Source: a virus
Length of the DNA: 64,000 nt
Direction: 5' to 3' (one strand)
IMG/VR virus record: IMGVR_UViG_3300010158_000060
Coordinates: 1 to 64,000 of that record
The position numbers were made by a program, and so were the translations under genes. This document shows, piece by piece, positions 48,977 to 57,675 of this stretch. Position 1 is the stretch's first letter; every line of letters begins with the position of its first letter. Under the pieces are notes generated by a model. The model saw nothing but the letters and a program-made list of their open reading frames with translations. It did no database searches and was not told the DNA's origin.

Positions 48977-50971
48977 CTAAAATAATTTTAATTGTGTAAT
49001 TACTGGCTCAAGAGAATTTATCTCTTTATAAATCTTATCTAAATAATAATTCAGATTGATACCATATTCTTCAAATGGTGTCTCTACATGTTTTACATAA
49101 ACTGTTTGCAACCAGCGTCCAGCTTCTATCTGGATCTCACGCTTGTCATCTTTGTTCTGTTTAATTATCTTACTACCGGTGTTAGACATGTAATACCTTA
49201 ATGTATCTTGTAAATTGTCTTTTACATAGTATCCCATTTCAACATGGTGTTCTACAAATTTCCAATTACCCTTAATCTTTACACCACCACAGTAATCAAA
49301 TATGTTATTCTCAGTAAGAAGATACTCTTCAGGCTTTATTCCATGTACAAAATACATAAATATAGCTTTTGGAATAATCAAAAAACTTTTGTTTTTGTGT
49401 AATGCTAGATTACTAAACTCAAACCGGCCTTTTGACTTAGTTGCTTTGAAGAAATATTCTCCATCAATTTCTTCATAAACATCATATGGGACCTTTTTCT
49501 TGAGTTCCTCATAAACTTCTTTGTCTATTTTCTTTCTTTCAGTTACAGCAATATAGTTATTTACATCTCCAAGAATTATTTTACTATATGTATCATGCTC
49601 CAGTTGCAGATTAGTTATGTTCTGCCATCTTTCACATATTTCCATATACTTATCATAATACTTTCTAGGAATCATTGTCTCTAGACCATCTGTATTCTGC
49701 ATTAAAGGCATAACATCTGGAATCTCTTCACAAATCATCTCATACAGCATCATTAGACTTAGCTGACCATTTACAGTAATTCTCATGGTAAACTCAGGAT
49801 CATATAGAAAACTATTCTCATCATTACTCAAACCATAAGTTGAGTTAAGAATAATCTTATATACATAGTTCTTTGGATCCTTCTTGCTTATTTTCTTTCT
49901 CTCATTAAAAAACCATTCATACAGATCACAGAATTCTGCTTTAGGAAGGTGATAGGGGGCCCATTTATTTCTAATAGCTAAGTTTGGATAATAACTGACA
50001 ACATCTGAAGACATGATTACCATATCATCATCTGATTCATATACACCAGCTGTTCTAGCTCCATGAACACCACCCAGACCAAAATCTGTTTTCAAACCCT
50101 TATACTGGACAGAATATTTGAAGCCTCCTTTAGTATTCATAGGATTTAATACAATCTCCTTAAACTTATTTAGTAAATTTTGAAATGTTGCAGTTTTAAA
50201 ATTTGTATAAGGTAAAATTATATCCTCAAATCTAATGTCGCTTCTATAGGTTCTTAGCTTTCTAAGTTCCCATTTCTTGTATCCAGTTTTTTCACTCAAG
50301 AAATGCAGAAACAATTCTTTAGAAATTCTTGGCTCAGATGCACTAAACAAATCAATGTTATACTCTATAGTTAGATTTTTCCGCAAATCAATTTGACTCT
50401 TATTCAACATCAAAATAGCCTTAGTAGACTTGACATCATTAATACAGTAACTAATAACCATATTAACATCATCTGCAGTAATCTCAGTACTATGATGAAT
50501 TGGCATATCAACTATGTTAGTCCAATCCATTGTATACTGAATCCACTTTAATGAACTTCTCTTAGCTGGATTATCCCAGTGATTAAGTTTAAACAAATCA
50601 ATTTGATTTATCTGCAGATCTCTAGGACTAAACTCAGTGAATTCACCTCTATTTTGTCTAGATATTACATCTTGTGCTTTGTAATAAAGAAATCTTGCTA
50701 TCTTGTCTCCATTGCTAGCAAGTAGCATTTTTTTGTTCCTAAGAACATGCTCTGTTATTTGAGCATCAAATGCTAAGCCATTAAAGCTTATATGCCATTC
50801 ATTATAGGCAATATTGTGTTCTAAAAATGTTATTAAATCAAAGATATCATTTCTGGATTCATGACACACAAATATTTCTTTATTGTCAGATTTTACATCT
50901 TCATACACAGCTACAAAACAATTCTTCAATGTTTCATAATCCATTACATAGTTTGTTCTCATAAGACACAT
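48977..50971 (-). CDS. Family B DNA polymerase
   Basis: The 664-residue protein has proofreading motifs Exo I (MDYETL, Asp11 and Glu13), Exo II (NGLAFD, 64-69) and Exo III (YCIND, 175-179). Polymerase motifs are A (SSDVVSYYPNLAI, Asp323), B (KIILNSTYG, 372-380) and C (QNTDGLE, Asp428). Motif C has Asn in place of the first Asp of DTD; the second Asp, the metal ligand, is kept. It should replicate the phage genome together with the primase and DnaB-like helicase further upstream. An internal ATG at 50962 is an alternative start. The compact size is normal for phage PolB. A tRNA-like element lies in the leader. Confidence 0.92.
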   Translation of the reverse strand: MCLMRTNYVMDYETLKNCFVAVYEDVKSDNKEIFVCHESRNDIFDLITFLEHNIAYNEWHISFNGLAFDAQITEHVLRNKKMLLASNGDKIARFLYYKAQDVISRQNRGEFTEFSPRDLQINQIDLFKLNHWDNPAKRSSLKWIQYTMDWTNIVDMPIHHSTEITADDVNMVISYCINDVKSTKAILMLNKSQIDLRKNLTIEYNIDLFSASEPRISKELFLHFLSEKTGYKKWELRKLRTYRSDIRFEDIILPYTNFKTATFQNLLNKFKEIVLNPMNTKGGFKYSVQYKGLKTDFGLGGVHGARTAGVYESDDDMVIMSSDVVSYYPNLAIRNKWAPYHLPKAEFCDLYEWFFNERKKISKKDPKNYVYKIILNSTYGLSNDENSFLYDPEFTMRITVNGQLSLMMLYEMICEEIPDVMPLMQNTDGLETMIPRKYYDKYMEICERWQNITNLQLEHDTYSKIILGDVNNYIAVTERKKIDKEVYEELKKKVPYDVYEEIDGEYFFKATKSKGRFEFSNLALHKNKSFLIIPKAIFMYFVHGIKPEEYLLTENNIFDYCGGVKIKGNWKFVEHHVEMGYYVKDNLQDTLRYYMSNTGSKIIKQNKDDKREIQIEAGRWLQTVYVKHVETPFEEYGINLNYYLDKIYKEINSLEPVITQLKLF

Positions 50972-51004
50972 TCAGTTAAGCTGTTTCCCCATTTAGTTAA
51001 AATT

Positions 51005-51093
51005 GCTTATTAAGGGATTCCAACCCTTATCCACTAACAAGTTAGCATGTTAAAACCATGTAGAGTATTCATTCCTCCTTACACCAAATAAGC
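51005..51093 (-). tRNA. tRNA-like cloverleaf, possibly degenerate class II tRNA
   Basis: On the - strand, 89 bases fold like a long-variable-arm tRNA. The acceptor GCTTATT/AATAAGC (51087-51093 with 51005-51011) has seven pairs, then TG, then a short D stem GTG/TAC with a GG-containing loop. The T stem AAGGG/CCCTT has the loop TTGGAAT and joins the acceptor without a gap. The variable region CTAACTTGTTAG can form its own stem. The beginning GCTTATTTGGTG resembles Leu tRNAs. The anticodon arm is irregular: loop GTTTTAA (51050-51056) is closed by only four clean pairs and would read TTT. T-loop C56 is replaced by G, and no CCA is encoded. It could be a decayed tRNA or another structured RNA. Confidence 0.4.
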
Positions 51094-51104
51094 AATTTAA
51101 TAAA

Positions 51105-51482
51105 TTACTTAGTTTCAGTTGCTTCTTCAGTAAAAGCTGCATAGTCAAATGTAGAAGCATTAACTGCAAAAAGATTGATCAAATCTTTAATAGCAATTTT
51201 ATCTTCAACATAATATTCTTGGAAAACTTCAATTTTATTTCTTTCTTCCTTAAACTTTCTACCATTAGGTCTTGCTGACTTACATGCAACAGGATCACCA
51301 TTTTCATCCATTTTAGGTAACATGTGCAAACTTTGTTTAGTAATCTTAGATATGATTACAAATACTTTTGTAGCTGGATCAAAGATACATTCTACATATG
51401 GACATTCTACCGCAATTGGAATCAATCTAAAAGTTTGTGTTTCATTCCAAGTTGCTTGGACAATCATCATTGTGTTCTTCAT
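51105..51482 (-). CDS. Hypothetical phage protein
   Basis: A 125-residue protein of mixed beta/alpha character, with a possible small beta domain (about residues 1-60) and an acidic helical tail. No recognised motif. Its start overlaps the end of the 212-residue gene by 41 bases; internal ATG codons at 51470 and 51467 are alternatives that would still overlap. It lies in the replication block between a PD-(D/E)XK nuclease pair partner and the DNA polymerase, so a replication or recombination accessory role is plausible. Confidence 0.7.
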   Translation of the reverse strand: MKNTMMIVQATWNETQTFRLIPIAVECPYVECIFDPATKVFVIISKITKQSLHMLPKMDENGDPVACKSARPNGRKFKEERNKIEVFQEYYVEDKIAIKDLINLFAVNASTFDYAAFTEEATETK

Positions 51483-52080
51483 AAATATTTATTTTATTAT
51501 TTAACAAATTTACTGCGGATTCTTCTATAGTTCCTAAATTAGCTATCTCTAATTTTAGAATTTCTTTATTTAAATCAGGTTTACTACACAATTCTCCAAC
51601 AGATTTAAGTAATTCCGCATCAGCATTTAACAAATCTGCATACTCATTAAAGTATTTTTCAGGATACAAATAACTTTTTACATATTGATAGTTTCCACTT
51701 TGCGGATCAAAAAAGTTTAAAATTTTAGCTTTTAAATTCAGATTTATTTTGCTATACTTTCCATCAAGAAAGTTAGCCCACTCCTCTACCAAATCAGAAA
51801 AATCAAATGTGAATACACTAGTTTTTGAGTTAGCTTTAACATATCCAAACAACCTTGGATGTTTAAGTAAAACTGTTTTTACAAATACTTCAAAAGTATT
51901 TGTCTCATCATTTTCATATACACATACTAATTTCATATCCTCAGAGATCGTGCTATTTTCTTCCCAAGCAACATAAGTTGCATTAGGGACATAAGCTGCA
52001 CCTCTTTTTATTCCCAGGAGCGGATATATGAACACCTGGGATTTTTGGAAATATTTCCTATACACTGAATTTAAAGCCAT
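51442..52080 (-). CDS. Hypothetical phage protein
   Basis: A 212-residue soluble protein, beta-rich in the first 110 residues and helical after that, without a known catalytic motif. It begins five bases after the stop of the PD-(D/E)XK nuclease gene and overlaps the next gene, so it belongs to the same transcript. I do not recognise the family. A partner of the nuclease or polymerase is possible from position only. Confidence 0.72.
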   Translation of the reverse strand: MALNSVYRKYFQKSQVFIYPLLGIKRGAAYVPNATYVAWEENSTISEDMKLVCVYENDETNTFEVFVKTVLLKHPRLFGYVKANSKTSVFTFDFSDLVEEWANFLDGKYSKINLNLKAKILNFFDPQSGNYQYVKSYLYPEKYFNEYADLLNADAELLKSVGELCSKPDLNKEILKLEIANLGTIEESAVNLLNNKINIYEEHNDDCPSNLE

Positions 52081-52085
52081 AATTC

Positions 52086-53105
52086 CTACAATTTTACATT
52101 ATTAACAAGTAATGAGTATGGTAGGTCATATCTTCTATTATCATAGTGCCACTTAACAGTTTTCACTATTTCATTAAAAGATTCCTTCCATTTCTCTAAT
52201 GTTTCTTGACTAACTTGGAATGGATACACTAGATTATACTTGTCAATAACAATAAATGTTACTTGAAACTTCCAATCAAATTTATCTTCTTTGTCAGCAA
52301 GATATTTGTTATTTGCAAGAATAGTATAAATAACGGCTTGCATCCAATACTTATAATATTCTACAGTCTCTGGAAAATCTTGGATTGCTTTTGATGTTGT
52401 CTTGAGATCATTGATGAATATAGTCTTAGATTCAGAATCTACAACTACATGATCAAGTATTCCATGAAGTCCAAAGCTTAGTTTAGGATTGTTATACTCT
52501 AAACGCAACTCACTTTCTACAACAAGATGAATATCTTCAGGTTTTCTATCTAATTGTAATAAAGCTCTGACATCTTTATTGTTTCTTAGAATTTCAATCT
52601 GAACTCTGCAGCCACTCAGAGTCTCTTGATCTACAACAGTTTTACCAACGCTGTTTTTCAAGAAATCAAAATAGGTCTTGTTTTCTTCTGTAAGAATCTT
52701 GTCAAGTCTTTGCTGATCTGTTTTGAGAGATTGGTAGAGATTAGCTGTAAGAAGTAATGTGAGAATATCTTGGGAGTAGTCATCCAAAGATAATGAATTA
52801 TTACCTATTGACAAGTGAATCTTAAATAAATCACTGATGATTTTTCTTTGGCTATCTGTAGGCATCTTACCTGGTAGCTCTAAGAATTGTTCATCAAATT
52901 TTTCTTCTTCAAATAATAGACAATGCAGAACGCGCCCTGCAACAAGGTGCGCGTCTGTAGAGTCTTCTCTTTGATTAAGAACATAATGGTTGTAAAATAC
53001 CACCGGGGAATATAATAACTTGTTAATTCCACTATAACTGAAGTAAAACTTCTTCTTATAGAACTGCTCTAACTCTTCATTAGAACCAATCAATGCTTGA
53101 CTCAT
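52086..53105 (-). CDS. PD-(D/E)XK exonuclease, RecE/Cas4-like
   Basis: From the ATG at 53105 the protein has 339 residues. Early AGRVLHCLLFEEE (about 56-68) is typical of the N-terminal part of phage RecE-like nucleases. The core is HGILD (Asp218), INDLKTT (Asp233, Lys235) and MQAVIY (Gln256), as in Cas4/RecB-type enzymes that use two metal ions. It probably resects DNA ends for recombination, paired with the Sak4-like ATPase. The frame stays open upstream to 53213, but that part would encode a Lys/Leu run opposite the acidic tail of the preceding gene, so I reject the longer start. The chosen start overlaps that gene by 26 bases. Confidence 0.85.
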   Translation of the reverse strand: MSQALIGSNEELEQFYKKKFYFSYSGINKLLYSPVVFYNHYVLNQREDSTDAHLVAGRVLHCLLFEEEKFDEQFLELPGKMPTDSQRKIISDLFKIHLSIGNNSLSLDDYSQDILTLLLTANLYQSLKTDQQRLDKILTEENKTYFDFLKNSVGKTVVDQETLSGCRVQIEILRNNKDVRALLQLDRKPEDIHLVVESELRLEYNNPKLSFGLHGILDHVVVDSESKTIFINDLKTTSKAIQDFPETVEYYKYWMQAVIYTILANNKYLADKEDKFDWKFQVTFIVIDKYNLVYPFQVSQETLEKWKESFNEIVKTVKWHYDNRRYDLPYSLLVNNVKL

Positions 53106-54417
53106 CTTCTTTTTCTTTATTAGGTTCAACAATAACTTCTTCTTGGGTATTCTCAATAGTAATTTTAGTTTCTTCAACCACTTCTTCAATTGTTTCAGTA
53201 ATTTCTTCTTCAACTACATTTACATCTGATAATTCAAAAGATGGTTCTTGTTCAACTACATCTTCTAAGTTTAAACTTTCAGTGTTTACAGCTTCAACAA
53301 GTTCTTCTTCTAAAACTTCTTCTTCTACAATTTCTTCCTCTTCTTGAGCAACCGGTTCATAGTTATCTTTTAATGAAAACACATAATTTTGATTTAATAT
53401 CTTGTGTATGTCATCTGATACAGTGATGTTTTTTACATGAAAAAAGTCTGTATTACCATTTCTCATGATTTCTTCATGATAATGCTTCATTAATATATCT
53501 AACTTATCTGCAGTAAGAACCTTAAAGGTGCTTAAAGATTTAATGATATGATCAAGGTCTGTATGAAATCTATATCTATCTTTTCCAATTGTGTTACATA
53601 AACTTTTAAAGTTTACATGGTTTCTTGTATTAGAATTATAAATTGTATCAGAGTAATCTTTAAACAACATTTCAATAAAAAGTAAACTATCAATAATGTT
53701 TGAATTAGCCATAATTTCCATTGCCAAGACATGATTATCTTGATCATTACTCTTAAACATATTTGATAACTGACCAAACATTTCATAGTCAATAGTTACA
53801 TTCTTAGCATTAACTGCATTTATTAAAGCATTAACATTATAGATTGTTAATTTTTGTAATTCTTCAACTTCTGCAACAAATTCAGGATCAATTACATTAT
53901 AAGTATGTGAATCATCATACTTATCATGAATTACAAGGTTGTGTCTATTTTTTATATCTCTAAAATTATTCATACTTGAATAAGTGTAGAATATTTCAAG
54001 ATTTTCATCAACTGTTTTATGAGCTTCAATTACATCTTTTAAATCAGATACATCAGTTGGTTCACAACCTAAGTCTTTTGTAAAATAAACCATTAACTTT
54101 TCAAAGTCAGCTACTGGCATTTTATATACCCATTGGCTACTTGAATTATAATATTCATGTTGAGTTTTATCAGAACCAAAAATATAATCTGCAGCACTTA
54201 TATCTCTAATAGTTTTAGTACCATTATCTTGATTAAACTGTTTTACTTTTACTCTAGGAATATTAATTCCAGGTAAAAGATATAGTTTTTCACCTTTATT
54301 TGGTTTAAAATCTATATCTTGAATATCAAACAATGGTTTAGAAATACTAATCATATGTTTAATTTCAGTAGTGAAATCACCATTGTTATTCATTGTTATA
54401 AAAATTCTTGCTTTCAT
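53080..54417 (-). CDS. Hypothetical protein with acidic C-terminal tail
   Basis: A 445-residue protein. The first 350 residues are ordinary alpha/beta sequence without a known motif. The last 95 are strongly acidic and repetitive (EEEEIVEEEVLEEEL and ETIEEVVEETK), probably disordered, perhaps to contact basic partners or compete for DNA-binding surfaces. It follows a terminator and overlaps the nuclease gene. I do not recognise the family. Its place between the MoxR-like ATPase and the nuclease suggests a DNA-metabolism role, which is only inference. Confidence 0.75.
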   Translation of the reverse strand: MKARIFITMNNNGDFTTEIKHMISISKPLFDIQDIDFKPNKGEKLYLLPGINIPRVKVKQFNQDNGTKTIRDISAADYIFGSDKTQHEYYNSSSQWVYKMPVADFEKLMVYFTKDLGCEPTDVSDLKDVIEAHKTVDENLEIFYTYSSMNNFRDIKNRHNLVIHDKYDDSHTYNVIDPEFVAEVEELQKLTIYNVNALINAVNAKNVTIDYEMFGQLSNMFKSNDQDNHVLAMEIMANSNIIDSLLFIEMLFKDYSDTIYNSNTRNHVNFKSLCNTIGKDRYRFHTDLDHIIKSLSTFKVLTADKLDILMKHYHEEIMRNGNTDFFHVKNITVSDDIHKILNQNYVFSLKDNYEPVAQEEEEIVEEEVLEEELVEAVNTESLNLEDVVEQEPSFELSDVNVVEEEITETIEEVVEETKITIENTQEEVIVEPNKEKEDESSIDWF

Positions 54418-54428
54418 TTTTTTAATAT

Positions 54429-54458
54429 AAAAAGATAGGGATGTAATCCACCCCTATC
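54429..54458 (-). terminator. Intrinsic terminator after the AAA+ ATPase gene
   Basis: GATAGGG/CCCTATC (54434-54440 with 54452-54458) form a seven-pair stem around an 11-base loop, and on the - strand five T follow. It lies about 50 bases after the stop of the AAA+ gene and 12 bases before the next start. Confidence 0.75.
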
Positions 54459-54508
54459 ATAGTTAATAATTATGTTACTTGTGTTTACAGGGAACTGGTT
54501 TATCCTGT

Positions 54509-55678
54509 TTATTTTACTGACATCTTTACTACATCTGCATTCATCATCAACGGAGCAAATTTAACTTTGTTACCATTGATTAATTCTTTGATGATATAAT
54601 ATCTCAAGTCATCTGTAAAAGAATCACAATCTGTAGTAAGTTTGATTAATCTCTGAACCATTGGTTGAGAAATAGAATTTTTCTCAGCAAAAGTTAAACC
54701 ATAGTTAACAATTCTTGTTGCAACTACACTAGATAAATCAGCTCGGAAATCAACATCAGTTCCTATAGCACTTTTAAGTGTGTTTAACACATACTGCTCA
54801 TCTTTCTCAAAGATATCTTTTGGTCCAATAATTTTATCTAGTTTATTATTAATAAACATAGTAAACATAGAAGCAAAATCATTACCAACAGAACCTTCAC
54901 CAATCATTTGGATAATTGGTAAGTTCTTAGCAAATTCTGTAATAGAACTAATAGAGTTAAAGAATGTAGTAATCATCCTTGGATTAATTCTTTGAGAAAC
55001 TAATTCTGGATTCATCAACAAGAAGTTAATACATCTACTGTCAATGTTAGCTTTCTCTGCCCACTTAGCCCAGATGTTAACATCAAATTTTACTTCTGTA
55101 GAAATAAATCTGGTCTTCTGAGCAACATCTAAAGAAGTTACATTATAATCACCATTGTCTGGGTTAGTAGTTAACAAAATATGCCAGTTCTTAGGTAATT
55201 TCCAAGAAGCATATGCTTGCTCATCAATAAGAGTCATGGTAGCTTGCATGAATCTATGGTCAGCTCTGGTGTAGTCATCTAAGATTAAGAAACCACCTTC
55301 ACCTCTACCTTGAATCCATTCAGGAGCAGCATGAGCCATTCTCTTATTGATTACTTTGTAACCTTTCTTCATTGCTGCATCAATCTGATGCTCATTAATC
55401 CAGGTAGTCTTACCTTCTGCATTTGAAATCTCAAATTCTTTTACAGGAAAACCTACAAGGTCACCTAATTCCTCAAACTCTGCTAAGTTTAGTCTGATCA
55501 TATCCATGTTAAGCTCTGAAGCTAATTGTTTTACTGATGAAGTTTTACCCAAACCAGCATCACCCTCTATATTCACTGCTACAGGAACTTTACCATTAGC
55601 TTGTATATGTTGGTTATTAGTAACCATATACTTTACAAAATCTTTTAACTCATCTAAATTTAATTGAACTTGGCTCAT
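54509..55678 (-). CDS. MoxR-like AAA+ ATPase
   Basis: This 389-residue ATPase has Walker A GDAGLGKTS (39-47), Walker B GFLILDDYTRAD (Asp134, Asp135) and a sensor-1-like LLTTNPDNGDYN (169-178). The overall layout is that of the MoxR/AAA_5 group, single AAA+ domains that remodel or activate partner proteins. It starts 19 bases after the VWA/zincin gene, and MoxR-type ATPases typically work with VWA proteins, so the two probably form one module. Its target in the phage cycle is unknown. A terminator follows. The ATPase assignment is firm; the MoxR subgroup is likely. Confidence 0.88.
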   Translation of the reverse strand: MSQVQLNLDELKDFVKYMVTNNQHIQANGKVPVAVNIEGDAGLGKTSSVKQLASELNMDMIRLNLAEFEELGDLVGFPVKEFEISNAEGKTTWINEHQIDAAMKKGYKVINKRMAHAAPEWIQGRGEGGFLILDDYTRADHRFMQATMTLIDEQAYASWKLPKNWHILLTTNPDNGDYNVTSLDVAQKTRFISTEVKFDVNIWAKWAEKANIDSRCINFLLMNPELVSQRINPRMITTFFNSISSITEFAKNLPIIQMIGEGSVGNDFASMFTMFINNKLDKIIGPKDIFEKDEQYVLNTLKSAIGTDVDFRADLSSVVATRIVNYGLTFAEKNSISQPMVQRLIKLTTDCDSFTDDLRYYIIKELINGNKVKFAPLMMNADVVKMSVK

Positions 55679-55697
55679 AACTTTTCTTTTTAATAAT

Positions 55698-57005
55698 TTA
55701 TAATTCTAACTTGATAACTTTGCCTGGTAATCTATCATTCATACTTGATCTTTCAGATAATACCCACAATATTTTGCCTTTTGGCTTTATTCTTGTACCA
55801 CACTCACCATCAGTAAAGTATACTAAACTTGTATACTTTCTAATGTTTGCATCATAATACTCTAGGACGGGATCAAATTCAGTCCCACCTCTACCAACAA
55901 CATTCAAATCATTCTTGCCTTTATAGGGCTCAATACTGTTGATTTTTGTATCACACTGGATAATTGTAATGTCAACACCTGTTTTATAAATGTGTTGAAT
56001 CTCATTCATAAACTCTTTAAGCTCTGAATCACTTACTGAACCTGAAGTATCAATAGCTAATAAGATATGCTGACGCATTTTAATTTTCAGACCTGGAAAT
56101 GCCGGAAACCTTCTGTTTTCCTTTCTCTGAAGTTTCTTGGTAAATACTTTTGTACTTGTACCAGTAAATCTTCTTACATAACCTCTCCAATCAAATTTTT
56201 GTTTTACAATTTGATCTATTTTAATAAGAGAAGACATCTCACCAGGAACATAACCTCTTTTCTTTTCAGTTTGTTCTTTAGCCTCAGTAAGAATTCTCTG
56301 AATCTGACGGTCCATAAGTTTCTGTTCTGTCTCACCTATGCCTTCAAATTCATCCCATGTAGCATGATCATCACAAGAATCATTTCCTTGTTCTAAATCA
56401 TCAAGCAATTGATCCATAGCATCAGAACCAGAAGTACCATTCTTTTCTTTTTCTTCTTGAGCTTCCTTCAGCTTCTTATAATAATACTTAGTACCTGCTT
56501 TTGTATCCAGATTTAATTCATGATAATCATCAATCATTATACCTCTCATAGGTATCTTAGCTTCAATTTCTTTTAATTCTTCTGGTGTAGCATTATTATC
56601 TATTGCTAGTTTATGCTCAGCCATGACAGCATCTTTAAGTGCTTTATATTCATCTGCTGTGTAATCACCACCAGGTAACCATGTATTATCTATATACTGG
56701 TTAATCTCCATGTCCATTGCAATATTGGCCATCTTTCTATCAGCAAAAGCATGATAAGCTGTTAAGTGTCCAAATGCAATGTGTAATAGTTCGTGTTTTA
56801 ACAAACCTAATCTATGTAAATCAGTCAAACCACACCAGAAAGCCTCATTGATTGCTAACTGGTAGTTTATTCCATTCTTACTAACTCCTGCTGTAGGAAT
56901 GTCATTTCTCCAATGCTTGTTAAGCTGGATTAGAAAATAGCCATAATATGGCTCTTTAAGCATAAGGTCCTTACTGGCCTTGCTTAGTAAATCTACTTTA
57001 TTCAT
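55698..57005 (-). CDS. VWA protein with zincin-like metallopeptidase domain
   Basis: The 435-residue protein has an N-terminal HELLHIAFGH (71-80), the HExxHxxxGH zincin pattern, and a C-terminal VWA-like domain. In that domain DTSGS (319-323), GGTEF (373-377) and TDG (398-400) form the MIDAS metal site. This fold order fits the DUF2201 putative metallopeptidase family. A charged linker (about 180-260) separates the parts. Its start overlaps the previous gene by ATGA, and the MoxR-like ATPase follows directly. Together they could form a peptidase or chaperone-like machine acting on host or phage proteins. Whether peptidase activity exists is untested. Confidence 0.88.
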   Translation of the reverse strand: MNKVDLLSKASKDLMLKEPYYGYFLIQLNKHWRNDIPTAGVSKNGINYQLAINEAFWCGLTDLHRLGLLKHELLHIAFGHLTAYHAFADRKMANIAMDMEINQYIDNTWLPGGDYTADEYKALKDAVMAEHKLAIDNNATPEELKEIEAKIPMRGIMIDDYHELNLDTKAGTKYYYKKLKEAQEEKEKNGTSGSDAMDQLLDDLEQGNDSCDDHATWDEFEGIGETEQKLMDRQIQRILTEAKEQTEKKRGYVPGEMSSLIKIDQIVKQKFDWRGYVRRFTGTSTKVFTKKLQRKENRRFPAFPGLKIKMRQHILLAIDTSGSVSDSELKEFMNEIQHIYKTGVDITIIQCDTKINSIEPYKGKNDLNVVGRGGTEFDPVLEYYDANIRKYTSLVYFTDGECGTRIKPKGKILWVLSERSSMNDRLPGKVIKLEL

Positions 57006-57427
57006 ACTTTCTTTTTTATTTCTAAGTCACCTTTAACATCATAACCAAACTTAATCAGAGTGTTTTTCATTTCAGAAATGTATAATTCTAAATACAACTC
57101 TATATACATTTCATTATCAGTACCACCAAAAGGAAGAACACTATTTAAAAGTGTTAAGCTCACACTTCTGTTGTCTAAAGAAGTATGTAGAAAACTACCA
57201 AATCTTTTTGTAAGCTCAGTATAGAAATTATTATGCATCCAGAATTTTTCACTCTTACCAGCAAATGAAATAATAATAAAAGCCCATTCAATATTATCTT
57301 CCATATCTAGACTTTCTAATACTGTTTTAGCCATTTCATGATTACTTTCATCACTAGATTTAATCATTGCAATCAGATTCTTACACTCTTCTTTGTTTAA
57401 CTTGAAATCAGAATTTGTATTTTCCAT
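57002..57427 (-). CDS. Hypothetical phage protein
   Basis: A 141-residue, helical, acidic protein with no known motif. It is packed between a 69-residue gene (TGATG overlap) and the VWA/zincin gene (ATGA overlap), which suggests coupled translation and perhaps a role as adaptor for that module. The family is not recognised. Confidence 0.68.
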   Translation of the reverse strand: MENTNSDFKLNKEECKNLIAMIKSSDESNHEMAKTVLESLDMEDNIEWAFIIISFAGKSEKFWMHNNFYTELTKRFGSFLHTSLDNRSVSLTLLNSVLPFGGTDNEMYIELYLELYISEMKNTLIKFGYDVKGDLEIKKKV

Positions 57428-57636
57428 CAGTCTTCTATTTTAGTATTATACAATTCACTATGATATTCATTCCACATTTCCCTTGGTATTCTATAATATT
57501 CATTATCATCAGGAATTGAAACCTCACCTGAGTCATAATAATTAAATGCAGGGTGATAATCAGGATTTTTTTCAAACCAGATAGCAGATGCCTCTCTAAT
57601 TTTAGAATACCATTCTTCTTTTCTTTCCTGTGTCAT
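57427..57636 (-). CDS. Small hypothetical protein
   Basis: A 69-residue acidic protein rich in Tyr, Trp and Glu (ASAIWFEKNPDYHPAF near the middle). No motif is recognised. The stop overlaps the next start in TGATG, the main support for it being translated. Confidence 0.6.
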   Translation of the reverse strand: MTQERKEEWYSKIREASAIWFEKNPDYHPAFNYYDSGEVSIPDDNEYYRIPREMWNEYHSELYNTKIED

Positions 57637-57675
57637 AACTACTTTGTTTTGTAAAACCGACCAAGAATTTTTCCA

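Noticed and set aside
51050-51056. Firm call of tRNA-Lys(TTT) from the anticodon-like loop
   Set aside because: The long variable arm and Leu-like D arm do not fit Lys, the anticodon stem has mismatches, and the T-loop lacks C56; only a tRNA-like element is supported.
53106-53213. Upstream extension of the PD-(D/E)XK nuclease with a Lys/Leu-rich leader
   Set aside because: It overlaps the acidic tail of the preceding gene in another frame, and its Lys/Leu composition is what GAA-rich DNA gives when shifted; the ATG at 53105 gives a normal family N-terminus.
53093-53347. Serine-rich + strand frame
   Set aside because: It is the antisense image of the Glu-rich tail of the 445-residue protein and has no independent support.
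56067-56396. 109-residue + strand frame inside the VWA/zincin gene
   Set aside because: Phe/Ser/Leu-rich composition is typical of the reverse of Lys/Glu-rich coding DNA; no + strand genes are near.
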